From assembly GCA_001673575.1 (NCBI GenBank), contig LZME01000023.1, positions 1-64,000 of the forward strand: a stretch of DNA of 64,000 nt. Reading direction: 5' to 3'. A program made the position numbers and the translations under genes. The notes under the pieces are model-generated. The model was given only the letters and a program-made list of their open reading frames with translations, made no database searches and was not told where the DNA came from. Positions 10,107-19,293 of the stretch are shown piece by piece. The stretch is from Mycolicibacter heraklionensis. Lineage in GTDB: Bacteria; Actinomycetota; Actinomycetes; Mycobacteriales; Mycobacteriaceae. How positions within the stretch are numbered: the first letter of the stretch is position 1; every line of letters begins with the position of its first letter.

Positions 10107-11285
10107 ATGTCTCCAACTCCCGTGTCGCATGCCGTCGAGGCGTGGCTGGCGGCCCATGCCGAGGAATTGGTGGCGTGGCGACGGCATCTGCACCGGCACC
10201 CGGAGCTCAGCCGACAGGAGTTCGCGACCACCCAATTCATCGCCGAGCGCCTCGCCAGCGCCGGACTCAACCCCAAGGTATTGCCCAGCGGAACCGGACT
10301 GACCTGCGACTTCGGTCCCGAGGATGGGCCTCGTGTCGCATTGCGGGCCGACATCGACGCCTTGCCGATGACCGAACAGACCGGGGCGTCGTACGCCTCG
10401 CTGGTTCCGGGGGTGACGCACGCCTGCGGTCATGACGCGCATACCGCGATCCTGTTGGGTGCGGCGCTGGCCCTGGCATCCGCGCCGGAGTTGCCGGTCG
10501 GGGTGCGGCTGGTGTTCCAGGCGGCCGAAGAACTGATGCCGGGTGGCGCGATCGACGCGATCGCCGCGGGCGTGTTGAGCGGGGTCAGCCGGATCTTCGC
10601 GCTGCACTGCGATCCGCGGCTCGAGGTCGGCAGGGTGGCCACCATTCCGGGACCGATCACCTCGGCGGCCGACACCATCGAGATCACCCTCAGCGGTCCC
10701 GGCGGACACACCTCGCGGCCGCACCTGACCGCTGACCTGGTCTATGGGTTGGGCACGCTCATCACCGGGCTGCCCGGGGTGCTGTCTCGGCGCATCGATC
10801 CCCGAAACAGCACGGTGTTGGTCTGGGGTGCAGTGAATTCCGGTGCCGCCGCCAACGCCATACCGCAGTCGGGGCGCCTGGCCGGTACCGTGCGCACGGC
10901 CAGCCGGGACACCTGGGTGGCGATGGAGAGCATCGTCGAGGAGGCGGTGGCGTCCCTGCTGGAGCCGCTGAATATCGAGCACACGCTGAACTACCACCGC
11001 GGAGTGCCGCCGGTGGTCAACGAAGCGGTGTCGACGCGGATGCTGACCCACGCGATCGAGGCCATCGGGCCCGAGGTGCTGGCCGAGACCCAACAGTCCG
11101 GTGGTGGGGAGGACTTCTCCTGGTATCTGGAGCAGGTGCCCGGTGCCATGGGCCGACTCGGGGTGTGGCCGGGTAGCGGGCCGCAACTGGACCTGCACCA
11201 GCCGACGTTCGATCTCGACGAGCGCGCGCTGGCAGTCGGGGTGCGGGTGATGGCCGGCGTGGTCGACCAGACCGATCTGCTCTAG
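10107..11285 (+). CDS. M20-family amidohydrolase (AmiA1/AmiB1 type)
   Basis: 392 residues. M20/M40 metallo-amidohydrolase with CGHDAHT (first metal ligands, about residue 110), the FQAAEE catalytic Glu pair, an [10 protein letters not shown] dimerisation-domain motif, and [10 protein letters not shown] near the C-terminus. Such enzymes cleave N-acyl amino acids or related amides; the substrate is unknown. M. tuberculosis has two adjacent paralogues (amiB1, amiA1) in this position. Here only one remains; its place next to the Rv3304 homologue suggests amiA1, without certainty. ATG 10107. Confidence 0.9.
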   Translation: MSPTPVSHAVEAWLAAHAEELVAWRRHLHRHPELSRQEFATTQFIAERLASAGLNPKVLPSGTGLTCDFGPEDGPRVALRADIDALPMTEQTGASYASLVPGVTHACGHDAHTAILLGAALALASAPELPVGVRLVFQAAEELMPGGAIDAIAAGVLSGVSRIFALHCDPRLEVGRVATIPGPITSAADTIEITLSGPGGHTSRPHLTADLVYGLGTLITGLPGVLSRRIDPRNSTVLVWGAVNSGAAANAIPQSGRLAGTVRTASRDTWVAMESIVEEAVASLLEPLNIEHTLNYHRGVPPVVNEAVSTRMLTHAIEAIGPEVLAETQQSGGGEDFSWYLEQVPGAMGRLGVWPGSGPQLDLHQPTFDLDERALAVGVRVMAGVVDQTDLL

Positions 11286-11315
11286 CCCCCGTCTGGCGCG
11301 AGGCCCCAAAAAAAG

Positions 11316-11807
11316 CTAGCTGCCGGGGCCGATGTTGCGGGCCGGGCGGGTCCGCAGATTGCGCACGTACTCGTCTGGGGCACCGGCGATCTGGGCGGCC
11401 TCGGCCACCACGCCCAGGTATCTCGCCGACGGCAGCCCGCGCTCCCAGGCATCAACGACGTACAGCCACGCCAACACTGGAGCCGGCTCGCTGTCGGCCG
11501 GGTCCGAGGTGATCCCGTCTACCCGGTCCACCCGGAGTCGGATCTTCTTGTGGATGCCGAACTCCGAGCCTTCCCAGCTGTCCATGTTCTTCTCGTCCTC
11601 GGGTGTCACGTCGTAGAGAACGACGAAAACACTCGAGTCCGGGTCCTCGACCACGGTCGCCAGGGCGCCTTCCCAGCCGATGTCCTCGCCGGCGAACGTC
11701 AGCCGCCAGCCGTGCAGCCAGCCGGTGCCGGTCATCGGGGAATGCGGCGCTCGTTGCAGCATCTGTTCGGGATGCATGTTCGACCCGTAGGCGGCGTAGA
11801 GCGGCAC
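11316..11807 (-). CDS. Gamma-glutamylcyclotransferase-fold protein, Rv3304-like
   Basis: 163 residues. It begins MPLYAAYGSNMHPEQM; YGSNM is the substrate-binding loop of the GGCT/AIG2-like fold. Further matches are WRLTFAGEDIGWEGALATVVED, VVLYDVT, and a C-terminal YLGVVAEAAQIAGAPDEYV. M. tuberculosis Rv3304 has nearly the same length and position. The biochemical role in mycobacteria is undefined. It converges on the amidohydrolase and diverges from lpdA, 42 bases apart. Confidence 0.9.
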   Translation of the reverse strand: MPLYAAYGSNMHPEQMLQRAPHSPMTGTGWLHGWRLTFAGEDIGWEGALATVVEDPDSSVFVVLYDVTPEDEKNMDSWEGSEFGIHKKIRLRVDRVDGITSDPADSEPAPVLAWLYVVDAWERGLPSARYLGVVAEAAQIAGAPDEYVRNLRTRPARNIGPGS

Positions 11808-11849
11808 GGCAGAAATCTTAAACGCAGCGCTGCGGATAGGTTAGTCGCT

Positions 11850-13286
11850 GTGACTTCTCCCTCGACGCGCATCGTGATCGTCGGCGGTGGCCCGGCCGGC
11901 TATGAGGCGGCGCTGGTCGCGGCAGCCAAGGGCCCCGAAGCGGTATCGGTGACGGTGGTCGACTCCGACGGCATCGGCGGTGCCTGCGTGTTGTGGGACT
12001 GCGTACCGTCGAAGACCTTCATCGCTTCGTCGGGGGTGCGTACCGAGCTACGGCGCGCCCCGCACCTGGGTTTCGACATCCATTTCACCGACGCCGAGAT
12101 CGAGCTGAATCAGATCCACGAGCGGGTGAAGTCCCTGGCCGCGGCGCAATCCGATGACGTCCGCACGCAGCTGCTCAACTCCGGTGTCGAAGTCATCGCC
12201 GGCCGCGGAGAGCTGATCGACGCCGAATCCGGGCTGGCTCATCATCGCATTCTGGTCACCGAGCACGCCGGCGGAGGGCAGCGTGTGCTCGACGCCGACG
12301 TGGTGTTGATCGCCACCGGGGCAAGCCCGCGGACCCTGCCCGGCGCGGAGCCGGACGGCGAGCGGATTCTGACCTGGCGCCAGCTCTATGACCTGCAGAC
12401 GCTGCCCGAGCACCTGGTGGTGGTGGGTTCTGGGGTAACCGGCGCGGAGTTCGTCAACGCCTACACCGAACTCGGCGTCAAGGTCACGGTGGTGGCCAGC
12501 CGCGACCGCGTCCTCCCGCACGAGGATCCCGACGCGGCTCGGGTGCTGGAGAGTGTGTTCGCCGAACGCGGCGTAACCCTGGTCAAGAACGCCCGGGCCG
12601 CCTCGGTGACCCGCGAGGGCCCACCTTCCAACGGGGTGTTGGTCACCATGACCGACGGCCGCACCGTGGCGGGAAGCCACGCGCTGATGACCGTCGGCTC
12701 CGTGCCCAACACCTCGGGCCTGGGCTTGGAGCGGGTCGGCGTTGCGCTCGGGCCGGGCAATTATCTGCAGGTGGACCGGGTATCGCGGACGTCGGTGCCC
12801 GGGATCTACGCCGCCGGCGACTGCACCGGGCTGCTGCCGTTGGCGTCGGTCGCGGCCATGCAGGGCCGGATCGCGATGTATCACGCGCTGGGGGAGGCGG
12901 TGGCTCCGATCCGGCTGCGCACGGTGGCCGCGGCGGTGTTCACTCGCCCTGAGATCGCCGCGGTGGGGGTGCCGCAGTCCCAGATCGACGACGGCACGGT
13001 GCCCGCCCGCACCGTCATGCTGCCGTTGCAGACCAACGCCCGGGCGAAGATGAGCCGGATGCGGTACGGGTTCCTCAAGCTGTTCTGCCGGCCGGCCACC
13101 GGAACGGTGATCGGTGGGGTGGTGGTGGCCCCGATCGCCTCCGAGCTGATCCTGCCGATCGCGCTGGCGGTGCAGAACCGGATCACGGTGGCCGACCTGG
13201 CGCAGACGCTGGCGGTCTATCCGTCGCTGTCGGGATCGCTCACCGAGGCGGCTCGCCGGTTGATGACGCACGACGACCTGGACTGA
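11850..13286 (+). CDS. lpdA: LpdA-like flavoprotein disulfide reductase / NAD(P)H quinone reductase
   Basis: 478 residues. FAD motif VIVGGGPAGYEAA at residues 9-21, NAD(P) motif VVGSGVTGAEF, and second FAD motif GIYAAGDCTG. M. tuberculosis LpdA (Rv3303c) is a quinone reductase rather than a lipoamide dehydrogenase, because it keeps one Cys of the CX4C pair and lacks the C-terminal His-Glu pair. Here residues 46-51 read CVLWDC, so both cysteines are present at canonical spacing. The C-terminal position reads VYPSLSGS, lacking His and Glu, as in LpdA. GTG 11850. Upstream of glpD2, as in M. tuberculosis. Confidence 0.93.
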   Translation: MTSPSTRIVIVGGGPAGYEAALVAAAKGPEAVSVTVVDSDGIGGACVLWDCVPSKTFIASSGVRTELRRAPHLGFDIHFTDAEIELNQIHERVKSLAAAQSDDVRTQLLNSGVEVIAGRGELIDAESGLAHHRILVTEHAGGGQRVLDADVVLIATGASPRTLPGAEPDGERILTWRQLYDLQTLPEHLVVVGSGVTGAEFVNAYTELGVKVTVVASRDRVLPHEDPDAARVLESVFAERGVTLVKNARAASVTREGPPSNGVLVTMTDGRTVAGSHALMTVGSVPNTSGLGLERVGVALGPGNYLQVDRVSRTSVPGIYAAGDCTGLLPLASVAAMQGRIAMYHALGEAVAPIRLRTVAAAVFTRPEIAAVGVPQSQIDDGTVPARTVMLPLQTNARAKMSRMRYGFLKLFCRPATGTVIGGVVVAPIASELILPIALAVQNRITVADLAQTLAVYPSLSGSLTEAARRLMTHDDLD

Positions 13287-13348
13287 GCAGTAGTACTCCA
13301 GCGAGCGTCGCAGCGTGTTTGGGCGGGCGGCCACGTAGCCTGGCACAC

Positions 13349-15061
13349 GTGAGCACGCTGGGACCCGACCAACGAGCACGAGCCTGGGAACGACTGGGCA
13401 GTGAGCAGTTCGACGTAGTGGTGATCGGCGCCGGGGTGGTGGGCGCCGGCTGTGCGCTCGACGCCGCCACCCGGGGCCTGCGGGTGGCGCTGGTCGAGGC
13501 GCGCGACTTCGCGGCCGGGACCTCGAGTCGCAGCTCGAAGATGTTCCACGGTGGACTGCGCTATCTCGAGCAGCTGGAGTTCGGGCTGGTACGCGAGGCG
13601 CTGCACGAACGTGAGCTGTCGCTGACCACGCTGGCACCGCACCTGGTCAAGCCGCTGCCGTTTCTGTACCCGCTGACCCGGCGGTGGTGGGAACGGCCGT
13701 ACGTGGCCAGCGGGATCTTCCTCTACGACCAGCTGGGCGGGGCGAAGTCGGTTCCCGCGCAACGTCATCTGACTCGCGCCGGTGCACTGCGGTTGTGTCC
13801 GGGGCTGAAGCGCAGCGCGTTGATCGGCGGCATCCGCTACTACGACACCGTCGTCGACGACGCCCGCCACACCCTGACCGTCGCACGCACGGCGGGGCAC
13901 TACGGCGCGGTCATCCGCACCTCGAGCCAGGTCGTCGCGCTACTGCGCGAAGGAGACCGCGTGACCGGGGTGCGGGTCCGCGACTCCGAGAACGGCGATG
14001 TCACCGAAGTCCAGGGGCACGTCGTGGTCAACGCCACCGGGGTGTGGACCGATGAGATCCAGGCGCTCTCGCGCCAGCGCGGCCGGTTCCACGTCCGGGC
14101 CTCCAAGGGCGTGCACATTGTGGTGCCCCGCGACCGGATCGTTTCGGAAGCGGCGATCATCCTGCGGACCGAGAAGTCGGTGTTGTTCGTCATCCCGTGG
14201 GGCACCCACTGGATCATCGGCACCACCGACACCGACTGGAACCTGGACCTGGCCCACCCCGCGGCCACCAAGGCCGACATCGACTACATCCTGGCCCACG
14301 TCAACACCGCGTTGGCCACGCCGTTGACCCACGCCGACATCGAAGGTGTGTACGCCGGGTTGCGGCCGCTGCTGGCGGGGGAGAACGACGACACCTCGAA
14401 GCTGTCTCGCGAGCACGCGGTCGCGGTTCCGGCGCCGGGCCTGGTGGCGATCGCCGGCGGTAAGTACACCACCTACCGGGTGATGGCAGCCGACGCGATC
14501 GACGCCGCTGCCGAGTACATCCCGACGCGGGTGGCTCCCTCGATCACCGAGAAGGTGCCGCTGTTGGGCGCCGACGGCTACTTCGCGCTGATCAACCAGG
14601 CCGAACACGTGGGTGCTCACCAGGGTCTGCACCCCTACCGAGTGCGCCATCTGCTGGACCGTTACGGCTCGCTGATCCACGACGTTCTGGCGGTGGCCGA
14701 CGGGCAGCCGGAGCTACTGGACCCGATCGCCGAGGCACCCACCTACCTGAAGGTGGAAGTCGCCTACGCGGCCGCCGCGGAGGGCGCACTGCACCTGGAG
14801 GACGTACTGGCCCGGCGGACCCGGATCTCGATCGAGTACGCCCACCGCGGGGTCAACTGCGCGCGCGAGGTCGCCGAGGTGATGGCGGCGGTGCTCGGCT
14901 GGGACGACGCCGTCATCGACCGGGAGGTGGCCAACTACACTGCCCGCGTCGAAGCCGAGATCCTCTCCCAGGAGCAGCCCGACGACGCATCGGCGGATGC
15001 GCTGCGAGTCAGCGCGCCCGAGGCGCGGGCCGAAATACTGGAGCCGATTCCGCTTACCTGA
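13349..15061 (+). CDS. glpD2: Glycerol-3-phosphate dehydrogenase (FAD-dependent)
   Basis: 570 residues against 585 in M. tuberculosis GlpD2 (Rv3302c). It oxidises glycerol 3-phosphate to DHAP and passes electrons to quinone at the membrane. Features: FAD motif VVIGAGVVGAG, GTSSRSSKMFHGGLRYLEQ, IPWGTHWIIGTTDTDW, IAGGKYTTYRVMAADA, and the C-terminal DAO_C domain ending ARAEILEPIPLT. GTG 13349 gives the best fit at the N-terminus. It lies 62 bases behind lpdA, probably the same unit. phoY1, which follows in M. tuberculosis, is absent. Confidence 0.96.
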   Translation: MSTLGPDQRARAWERLGSEQFDVVVIGAGVVGAGCALDAATRGLRVALVEARDFAAGTSSRSSKMFHGGLRYLEQLEFGLVREALHERELSLTTLAPHLVKPLPFLYPLTRRWWERPYVASGIFLYDQLGGAKSVPAQRHLTRAGALRLCPGLKRSALIGGIRYYDTVVDDARHTLTVARTAGHYGAVIRTSSQVVALLREGDRVTGVRVRDSENGDVTEVQGHVVVNATGVWTDEIQALSRQRGRFHVRASKGVHIVVPRDRIVSEAAIILRTEKSVLFVIPWGTHWIIGTTDTDWNLDLAHPAATKADIDYILAHVNTALATPLTHADIEGVYAGLRPLLAGENDDTSKLSREHAVAVPAPGLVAIAGGKYTTYRVMAADAIDAAAEYIPTRVAPSITEKVPLLGADGYFALINQAEHVGAHQGLHPYRVRHLLDRYGSLIHDVLAVADGQPELLDPIAEAPTYLKVEVAYAAAAEGALHLEDVLARRTRISIEYAHRGVNCAREVAEVMAAVLGWDDAVIDREVANYTARVEAEILSQEQPDDASADALRVSAPEARAEILEPIPLT

Positions 15062-15113
15062 ACAACACTTCATTACTGCGGGTATGATTCAAGGAATCTT
15101 TCCAGCCTTTTAG

Positions 15114-15166
15114 GCTGATATCAGCATTCACATGTGTTTGACACACATTTCGGGCGGGGCTACTTT
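15114..15166 (+). promoter_or_regulatory. Predicted promoter with upstream palindrome
   Basis: TTGACA (15138-15143), a 17-base spacer and TACTTT (15161-15166) precede the secreted-protein gene at 15220. A perfect 12-base palindrome, GCTGATATCAGC, lies at 15114-15125. A second inverted repeat, ATGTGT...ACACAT, surrounds the -35. This suggests a regulated housekeeping-sigma promoter. Confidence 0.6.
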
Positions 15167-15219
15167 CTGGCCATGAGCTGGATCACATGGGGGATCCGGG
15201 CATGGGGAAGGGGCGGCTC

Positions 15220-16278
15220 ATGTCGGGTGGGATCGGGGTGTGGCGCTCGCGCGAGCTGTCCGGATGGGGCGGTGCGCTAGCCGCCGCCGTGGTCGCCGGG
15301 GCCGGCTTGCTCAGTGCCGGTACGGGCGGTCCGCAGCTTTTGAGCCCACCGATCTCCCCGGCGCAGCAGCACCAGATGGTGCTGACGGCGTACCCGACAT
15401 TCGCGCAGAGCTTGCAGACCCTGCTGGACAATATGTCGCTGGGGGACCTCAACCAGGTGCTGGCCGCGCTGGGCAATGTGCCCGGGACCAGCACGCCGCT
15501 GAGTGTCAGCTCGGATGTGTCGGCACTGCTGGCCTCCTTCAACCCCGACGGCACCACGCTGTCCGGTATCGCCGACATCTTCGGGATCTCGCTCACCGAA
15601 CCGCTCTACAGCGCGAACGCCGCGGTCAATTCGCTGCTGGGCACCGGCAGCCTGTTCCTGGTGGACGGCGTGCCGATCGGCAACGTGGATCTCGGTGAGC
15701 TGGTGGATGTGGTGCTGGGCGACGGCGCCGGTGCGCATTCACTGACCGACCTGGCCAACGCGGTGGGCCTGGGCACGCTGCTTGGTCAGTTCGCCAGCAT
15801 GATCAACGCGCTGGCCTTGCCAAACGAGAACGTCATCACCTGCGGTCTGCTTACCTGCGGGCCAGCTGACTTGACCGTCAATAGTTCGTTGGTCGATTGG
15901 CTGAGCGGCATTGTCGGGGTCGCCACCGCCGACATCGTCAAGCACCCGCTTGTCGGCAGTCCCACCGTTCTGGCCGGCAGCGCCTACACGCTGGGCGAGT
16001 ACCTGCACATCCTGCCCGTCAGCGCCACCAACAGCACCACCATGGATAACGCGACGCTGGCACTGCTGTTCAGCCTGAATCCCGCCCAGACCTGGGACCA
16101 GTACCTCGGCAGCCTGCCGTTCGGCGGGACACTGCTCGACCCCTCCGGCGAAACCTGGGGTGAACAGAGCCTGGGCACTTTCCTGGCCAGCTTCTTACCC
16201 GACGGCAGCACGCTGGCGATCTCCGGCGACACCCTGATCACCGACCTGTTGGAAGCCTTCGGCCTGCTGGCCCCGTAG
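15220..16278 (+). CDS. Secreted protein of unknown function (paralogue A)
   Basis: About 352 residues. Hydrophobic leader at about residues 18-36 (ALAAAVVAGAGLLSAG), then a Leu/Gly/Asp-rich exported body rich in Asn-Pro-Asp-Gly turns. It shares with the next gene the segment (V)LTAYPTFAQSLQTLLDN...QVLAALG...LLASFNPDGTTLSG and the C-terminal GGTLLDPSG...LGTFLASFL, so the two are paralogues. One short Cys pair, TCGLLTCG, may form a disulfide. I do not recognise the family. ATG 15220 is preferred because GGGGAAGGGG lies 6 bases upstream; ATG 15187 and 15202 are in frame. Confidence 0.75.
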   Translation: MSGGIGVWRSRELSGWGGALAAAVVAGAGLLSAGTGGPQLLSPPISPAQQHQMVLTAYPTFAQSLQTLLDNMSLGDLNQVLAALGNVPGTSTPLSVSSDVSALLASFNPDGTTLSGIADIFGISLTEPLYSANAAVNSLLGTGSLFLVDGVPIGNVDLGELVDVVLGDGAGAHSLTDLANAVGLGTLLGQFASMINALALPNENVITCGLLTCGPADLTVNSSLVDWLSGIVGVATADIVKHPLVGSPTVLAGSAYTLGEYLHILPVSATNSTTMDNATLALLFSLNPAQTWDQYLGSLPFGGTLLDPSGETWGEQSLGTFLASFLPDGSTLAISGDTLITDLLEAFGLLAP

Positions 16279-16293
16279 CCGCGACCTTTCTCG

Positions 16294-16333
16294 CCAACGC
16301 CCGGGCTGCCTCGCGGACTGGGCGTGGCTTTTT
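16294..16333 (+). terminator. Rho-independent terminator after paralogue A
   Basis: CC(a)ACGCCC pairs with GGGCGTGG across a GC-rich loop, followed directly by CTTTTT (16328-16333). It begins 15 bases after the stop at 16278. Confidence 0.65.
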
Positions 16334-16689
16334 GCTGAGATCAGCGCGCGATAAACGCACTTTGTGGCTTTGCTGGCGGCCAAACAGGGCGCGCTGTGCG
16401 CATTTCGCTCAGCGTCGAAAAATAGCTCAAGTATCTTCAGCCATGAATTGCATACCGATGGACCGCAACGATGTGATGTTAATGCCTAATACCTATTATC
16501 TGGGGGTGCGGCACAATCGGCTGGGCTGAAATGCCGAGAAACGCCTGAGCTTCTTGCTGCTGGTGGTAGATCACCGGACGCGTGTGACATCTGCCGAGCT
16601 AGTTGCCTTGGAGGCAAGCACGTCTCGATGAACTGGAGGTTTGCTGTGAGCAAGCGTTGCTGGTTCCGGAATGCCCACCAATGAAACCG
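16334..16689. other. Non-coding stretch between the two secreted paralogues
   Basis: No convincing gene is seen. The sequence is noticeably less GC-rich than its surroundings. It holds a small hairpin (TTGCC TTGGA GGCAA near 16600-16615). The open frames are short, without ribosome sites or recognisable products. It probably serves as a regulatory spacer; a small RNA cannot be excluded. Confidence 0.5.
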
Positions 16690-16718
16690 TTGACAACAGT
16701 CTGAGCTCATAATAAGTT
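16690..16718 (+). promoter_or_regulatory. Predicted SigA-like promoter for paralogue B
   Basis: TTGACA (16690-16695), a 17-base spacer, then TAAGTT (16713-16718), about 60 bases before ATG 16777. An 8-bp bulged inverted repeat (CGATG-t-GCGA / TCGCATCG, around 16724-16742) lies in the predicted leader. Confidence 0.6.
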
Positions 16719-16776
16719 AATGGCGATGTGCGAGTCGCATCGACTTAATGTTCGATCCCAGGAGGGGGACCTATTC

Positions 16777-17673
16777 ATGACTACTTGTTCCACTGTTGCC
16801 GCGCCAATAGGTACGCGCGGCTTTGCGGTCAAAGTCGGTGCGTTAGCGGCCGGGACCGTCTTTGCCGGGACCGCTCTGCTTGGCGGTACGGCTGTCGTGC
16901 CGACGATCACCGCCGGCCTTACCGCGTCGGTGCAACACGAAGTCGCGCTGACCGCCAGCTTCCCGACCTTCAGCGAGAGCCTGCAGAGCCTGCTGAACGC
17001 CATCGACTTCGGCAACATGGGTCAGGTCCTGGGAATCTTCGGTGACAACATCTCCACCACCTCGAGCCTCGCGGCCCTGCTCGCCGCGCTGAACCCCGAC
17101 GGCATGACCCTGGACGACGCCACCCTGGGCCTGCTCTCCACCGACATCACCGCGCTGCTCGACGACGTGGACTTCGGCGGAGCCCCGCTGGGCTCCATTC
17201 CGATCGACACCTTGCTCGGCGGCTTCATCGGCGGCGACGGTGCCAATACGGAACTCGGTACCCTGCTCGGCTACCTCGGACTCGGTGCGTACGCGGGCCT
17301 GCTGAACATCCCCTTCACCGACTTCACCCCGGAGATGACCGTTGCCCAGCTGCTCGACACCCTGCTGGGGATCGACGGCACCACCACGTTGAACGACCTG
17401 CTGGACCAGAACGGGATGCAGGACGCCACCATCGGCGGCCTGCTGGGTATCACCACCGAGCAGCTCGACGCGGGCTGGGACAAATTCGTCGACGGCATGG
17501 TCGTCGGCGGCACACTCGCCGATCCGGACGGCAGCGGCGTGCTGGGCGACGAGACACTGGGAACCCTGCTGACCGCCCTGCTGGGGACCGGCGCCGACCC
17601 GGTGACCGATGCCACCACGCTGACCGCCTTCCTAGACGATCTGGGCATCTTCGCGATGCTCGGTGTCAGCTGA
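16777..17673 (+). CDS. Secreted protein of unknown function (paralogue B)
   Basis: 298 residues. Signal peptide around residues 15-45 (KVGALAAGTVFAGTALLGG ... TASVQHEVALTA). The body is acidic, Leu/Gly/Thr-rich and without Cys after the leader. Shared blocks with the preceding gene are ALTASFPTFSESLQSLLN, QVLGIFG, LLAALNPDGMTLDD and GGTLADPDG...LGTLLTALL. Leucine-rich LLDTLLGIDGTTTLNDLLDQ-type units recur, giving a repetitive helical look. ATG 16777 has GGAGGGGG 8 bases upstream. It has its own promoter and a strong terminator, so it is a monocistronic gene. Confidence 0.78.
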   Translation: MTTCSTVAAPIGTRGFAVKVGALAAGTVFAGTALLGGTAVVPTITAGLTASVQHEVALTASFPTFSESLQSLLNAIDFGNMGQVLGIFGDNISTTSSLAALLAALNPDGMTLDDATLGLLSTDITALLDDVDFGGAPLGSIPIDTLLGGFIGGDGANTELGTLLGYLGLGAYAGLLNIPFTDFTPEMTVAQLLDTLLGIDGTTTLNDLLDQNGMQDATIGGLLGITTEQLDAGWDKFVDGMVVGGTLADPDGSGVLGDETLGTLLTALLGTGADPVTDATTLTAFLDDLGIFAMLGVS

Positions 17674-17697
17674 GCCGATAACTCCGCGTCAACAAGC

Positions 17698-17734
17698 CAC
17701 ATCGGCCACACCCCCGACGGTTGTGGCCGATGTG
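17698..17734 (+). terminator. Strong 13-bp hairpin terminator
   Basis: CACATCGGCCACA (17698-17710) pairs perfectly with TGTGGCCGATGTG (17722-17734) across an 11-base loop, 24 bases after the stop of paralogue B. There is no T-run; this is the usual look of mycobacterial hairpin terminators. Confidence 0.75.
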
Positions 17735-17805
17735 TCGTTGTGCGCCCGGCGCTCGGGCCTCGCTGACCTGGCGTAATGTGCGCCGCTACCGGTACGGTGG
17801 GCACC

Positions 17806-17955
17806 ATGTCCGCGCAGCCGTTCCGCACCGGAAAGCGTGCGGTTCTGCTGGCAACCGACCGAGACCTACGGCCTCGGGGCACCAACGGCTACACCACGTG
17901 CTGGGGCAACAACGCCCACGGCAAACTTGCCGGCTGCCCACCGGCGCAGCGCTGA
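17806..17955 (+). CDS. Possible 49-residue small ORF, unrecognised
   Basis: ATG 17806 to TGA 17955. The product begins MSAQPFRTGKRAVLLATDRD and contains GTNGYTTCWGNNAHGKLAGC, with two Cys. The composition is protein-like rather than the Arg/Pro-rich look of frame shadows, but there is only a weak GGTGGG ribosome site, and nothing here shows it is conserved. It might be a remnant of a lost gene in the place where phoY1 stands in M. tuberculosis. Confidence 0.25.
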   Translation: MSAQPFRTGKRAVLLATDRDLRPRGTNGYTTCWGNNAHGKLAGCPPAQR

Positions 17956-17973
17956 TCCGCAACGTCTTTCATC

Positions 17974-19293
17974 GTGGAGGCCCGAAACCTCGGGCCCTCC
18001 GTCACTCGAATCAAAGGCCCTCCCTTGACCTCTGGTCGCCCCCCGCTTTTCGGCCGCGGATCGTCGGCCGAAGCCAGTCGGCTCGCCGACGTGCTCCGCA
18101 AGGAGACCGTGGGTGGGGCACTGCTGCTCGTCGCGGCCACCGTCGCCATCGTGTGGGCCAACTCGCCGTGGGCAGCTGCCTATTACCGGTTGGGCGACAT
18201 CACTTTCGGCCCCCGCGCCTGGCATCTGCACCTCTCGGCGTCGGCGTGGGCGGCCGACGGCCTGCTGGCGATTTTCTTCTTCGTGGTCGGCCTGGAGCTC
18301 AAGTACGAAGTGCTTGCCGGCGACCTGCGTGACCCGCGTCGCGCAGCGCTTCCCGTCGTCGCCGCGGTCGGCGGAATGGTCATGCCCGCAGTGATATTCG
18401 TCGCCGTCAACGCCCACACCGGTGGCGGAGCGCTACGCGGGTGGGCCATTCCTACCGCCACCGACATCGCGTTCGCACTAGCCGTGCTGGCCGTGATCTC
18501 CTCGCACCTGCCCTCCGCATTACGCACTTTCCTGCTGACCTTGGCTGTGGTCGATGACCTGTTGGCGGTGACCGTGATCGCGGTGTTCTACACCGACGAC
18601 CTCAACCTGGGCGCTCTTGGGCTGGCGCTCGTCCCGTTGGCGTTGTTCGCGGTGGCGTCCCGCCGCTTCGACAACGCCGCGGTGCTGCTTCTATTGGCCA
18701 CCGCCACTTGGTATCTGGTCCACGAATCCGGTGTGCACGCCACCATCGCCGGTGTCCTGCTCGGCCTGACGGTTCCGGTCCGCCAGGCGGGCAAGCGCGA
18801 CAGGTCGCCGCGGCATCGGCTGGACGCAAAGAGTCTCGAGCATCGGATTCGCCCGCTGTCCGCCGCGCTGGCGGTGCCGGTGTTCGCGTTCTTCGCGGCC
18901 GGCGTGACCTTCGGCGGCCTGCACGGATTGGCCAGCACACTGCACGATCCGGTTGCCATCGGCGTCGCCGCCGGCCTGGTTGTAGGAAAGGCGGTGGGCA
19001 TCGCCGGCGCGGCCGTGCTGACCGCCGCACTGACCCGAGCCGAGCTCGACACCTCACTGAAGTGGGTCGACGTGGTCGCGCTGGCCTTGCTTGGCGGCAT
19101 CGGGTTCACCGTCGCACTGTTTATCGGAGACCTCGCCTTTGGCGATCCCGTTCGTCAACAACACGTCAAAATGGGTGTGCTGATCGGCACTCTCACCGCA
19201 GCGATGCTGGCGGCGGTGCTGCTGACCATCCGCGACCGCGCCTACGCCCGCGACGCCGACAGTGCGCCGGCATTCGACCTGAAGCTGCCGTGA
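17974..19293 (+). CDS. nhaA: Na+/H+ antiporter NhaA
   Basis: Up to 439 residues. Inner-membrane electrogenic Na+/H+ exchange. Typical elements: [26 protein letters not shown] (TM1), [27 protein letters not shown], the ion-binding pair in [18 protein letters not shown] (two adjacent Asp), GVTFGGL, and [17 protein letters not shown] in the TM10-11 region. The start is uncertain: GTG 17974 lies within a GC hairpin (17976-18000), and TTG 18025 would remove 17 residues with no homology. Its stop overlaps the next start (GTGA), so they form an operon. Confidence 0.92.
   Translation: MEARNLGPSVTRIKGPPLTSGRPPLFGRGSSAEASRLADVLRKETVGGALLLVAATVAIVWANSPWAAAYYRLGDITFGPRAWHLHLSASAWAADGLLAIFFFVVGLELKYEVLAGDLRDPRRAALPVVAAVGGMVMPAVIFVAVNAHTGGGALRGWAIPTATDIAFALAVLAVISSHLPSALRTFLLTLAVVDDLLAVTVIAVFYTDDLNLGALGLALVPLALFAVASRRFDNAAVLLLLATATWYLVHESGVHATIAGVLLGLTVPVRQAGKRDRSPRHRLDAKSLEHRIRPLSAALAVPVFAFFAAGVTFGGLHGLASTLHDPVAIGVAAGLVVGKAVGIAGAAVLTAALTRAELDTSLKWVDVVALALLGGIGFTVALFIGDLAFGDPVRQQHVKMGVLIGTLTAAMLAAVLLTIRDRAYARDADSAPAFDLKLP

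Noticed and set aside
18708..19289. Upstream extension of the pseudouridine synthase frame into nhaA
   Set aside because: The extension is Arg/Pro-rich and lies inside nhaA; homology begins at GTG 19290.
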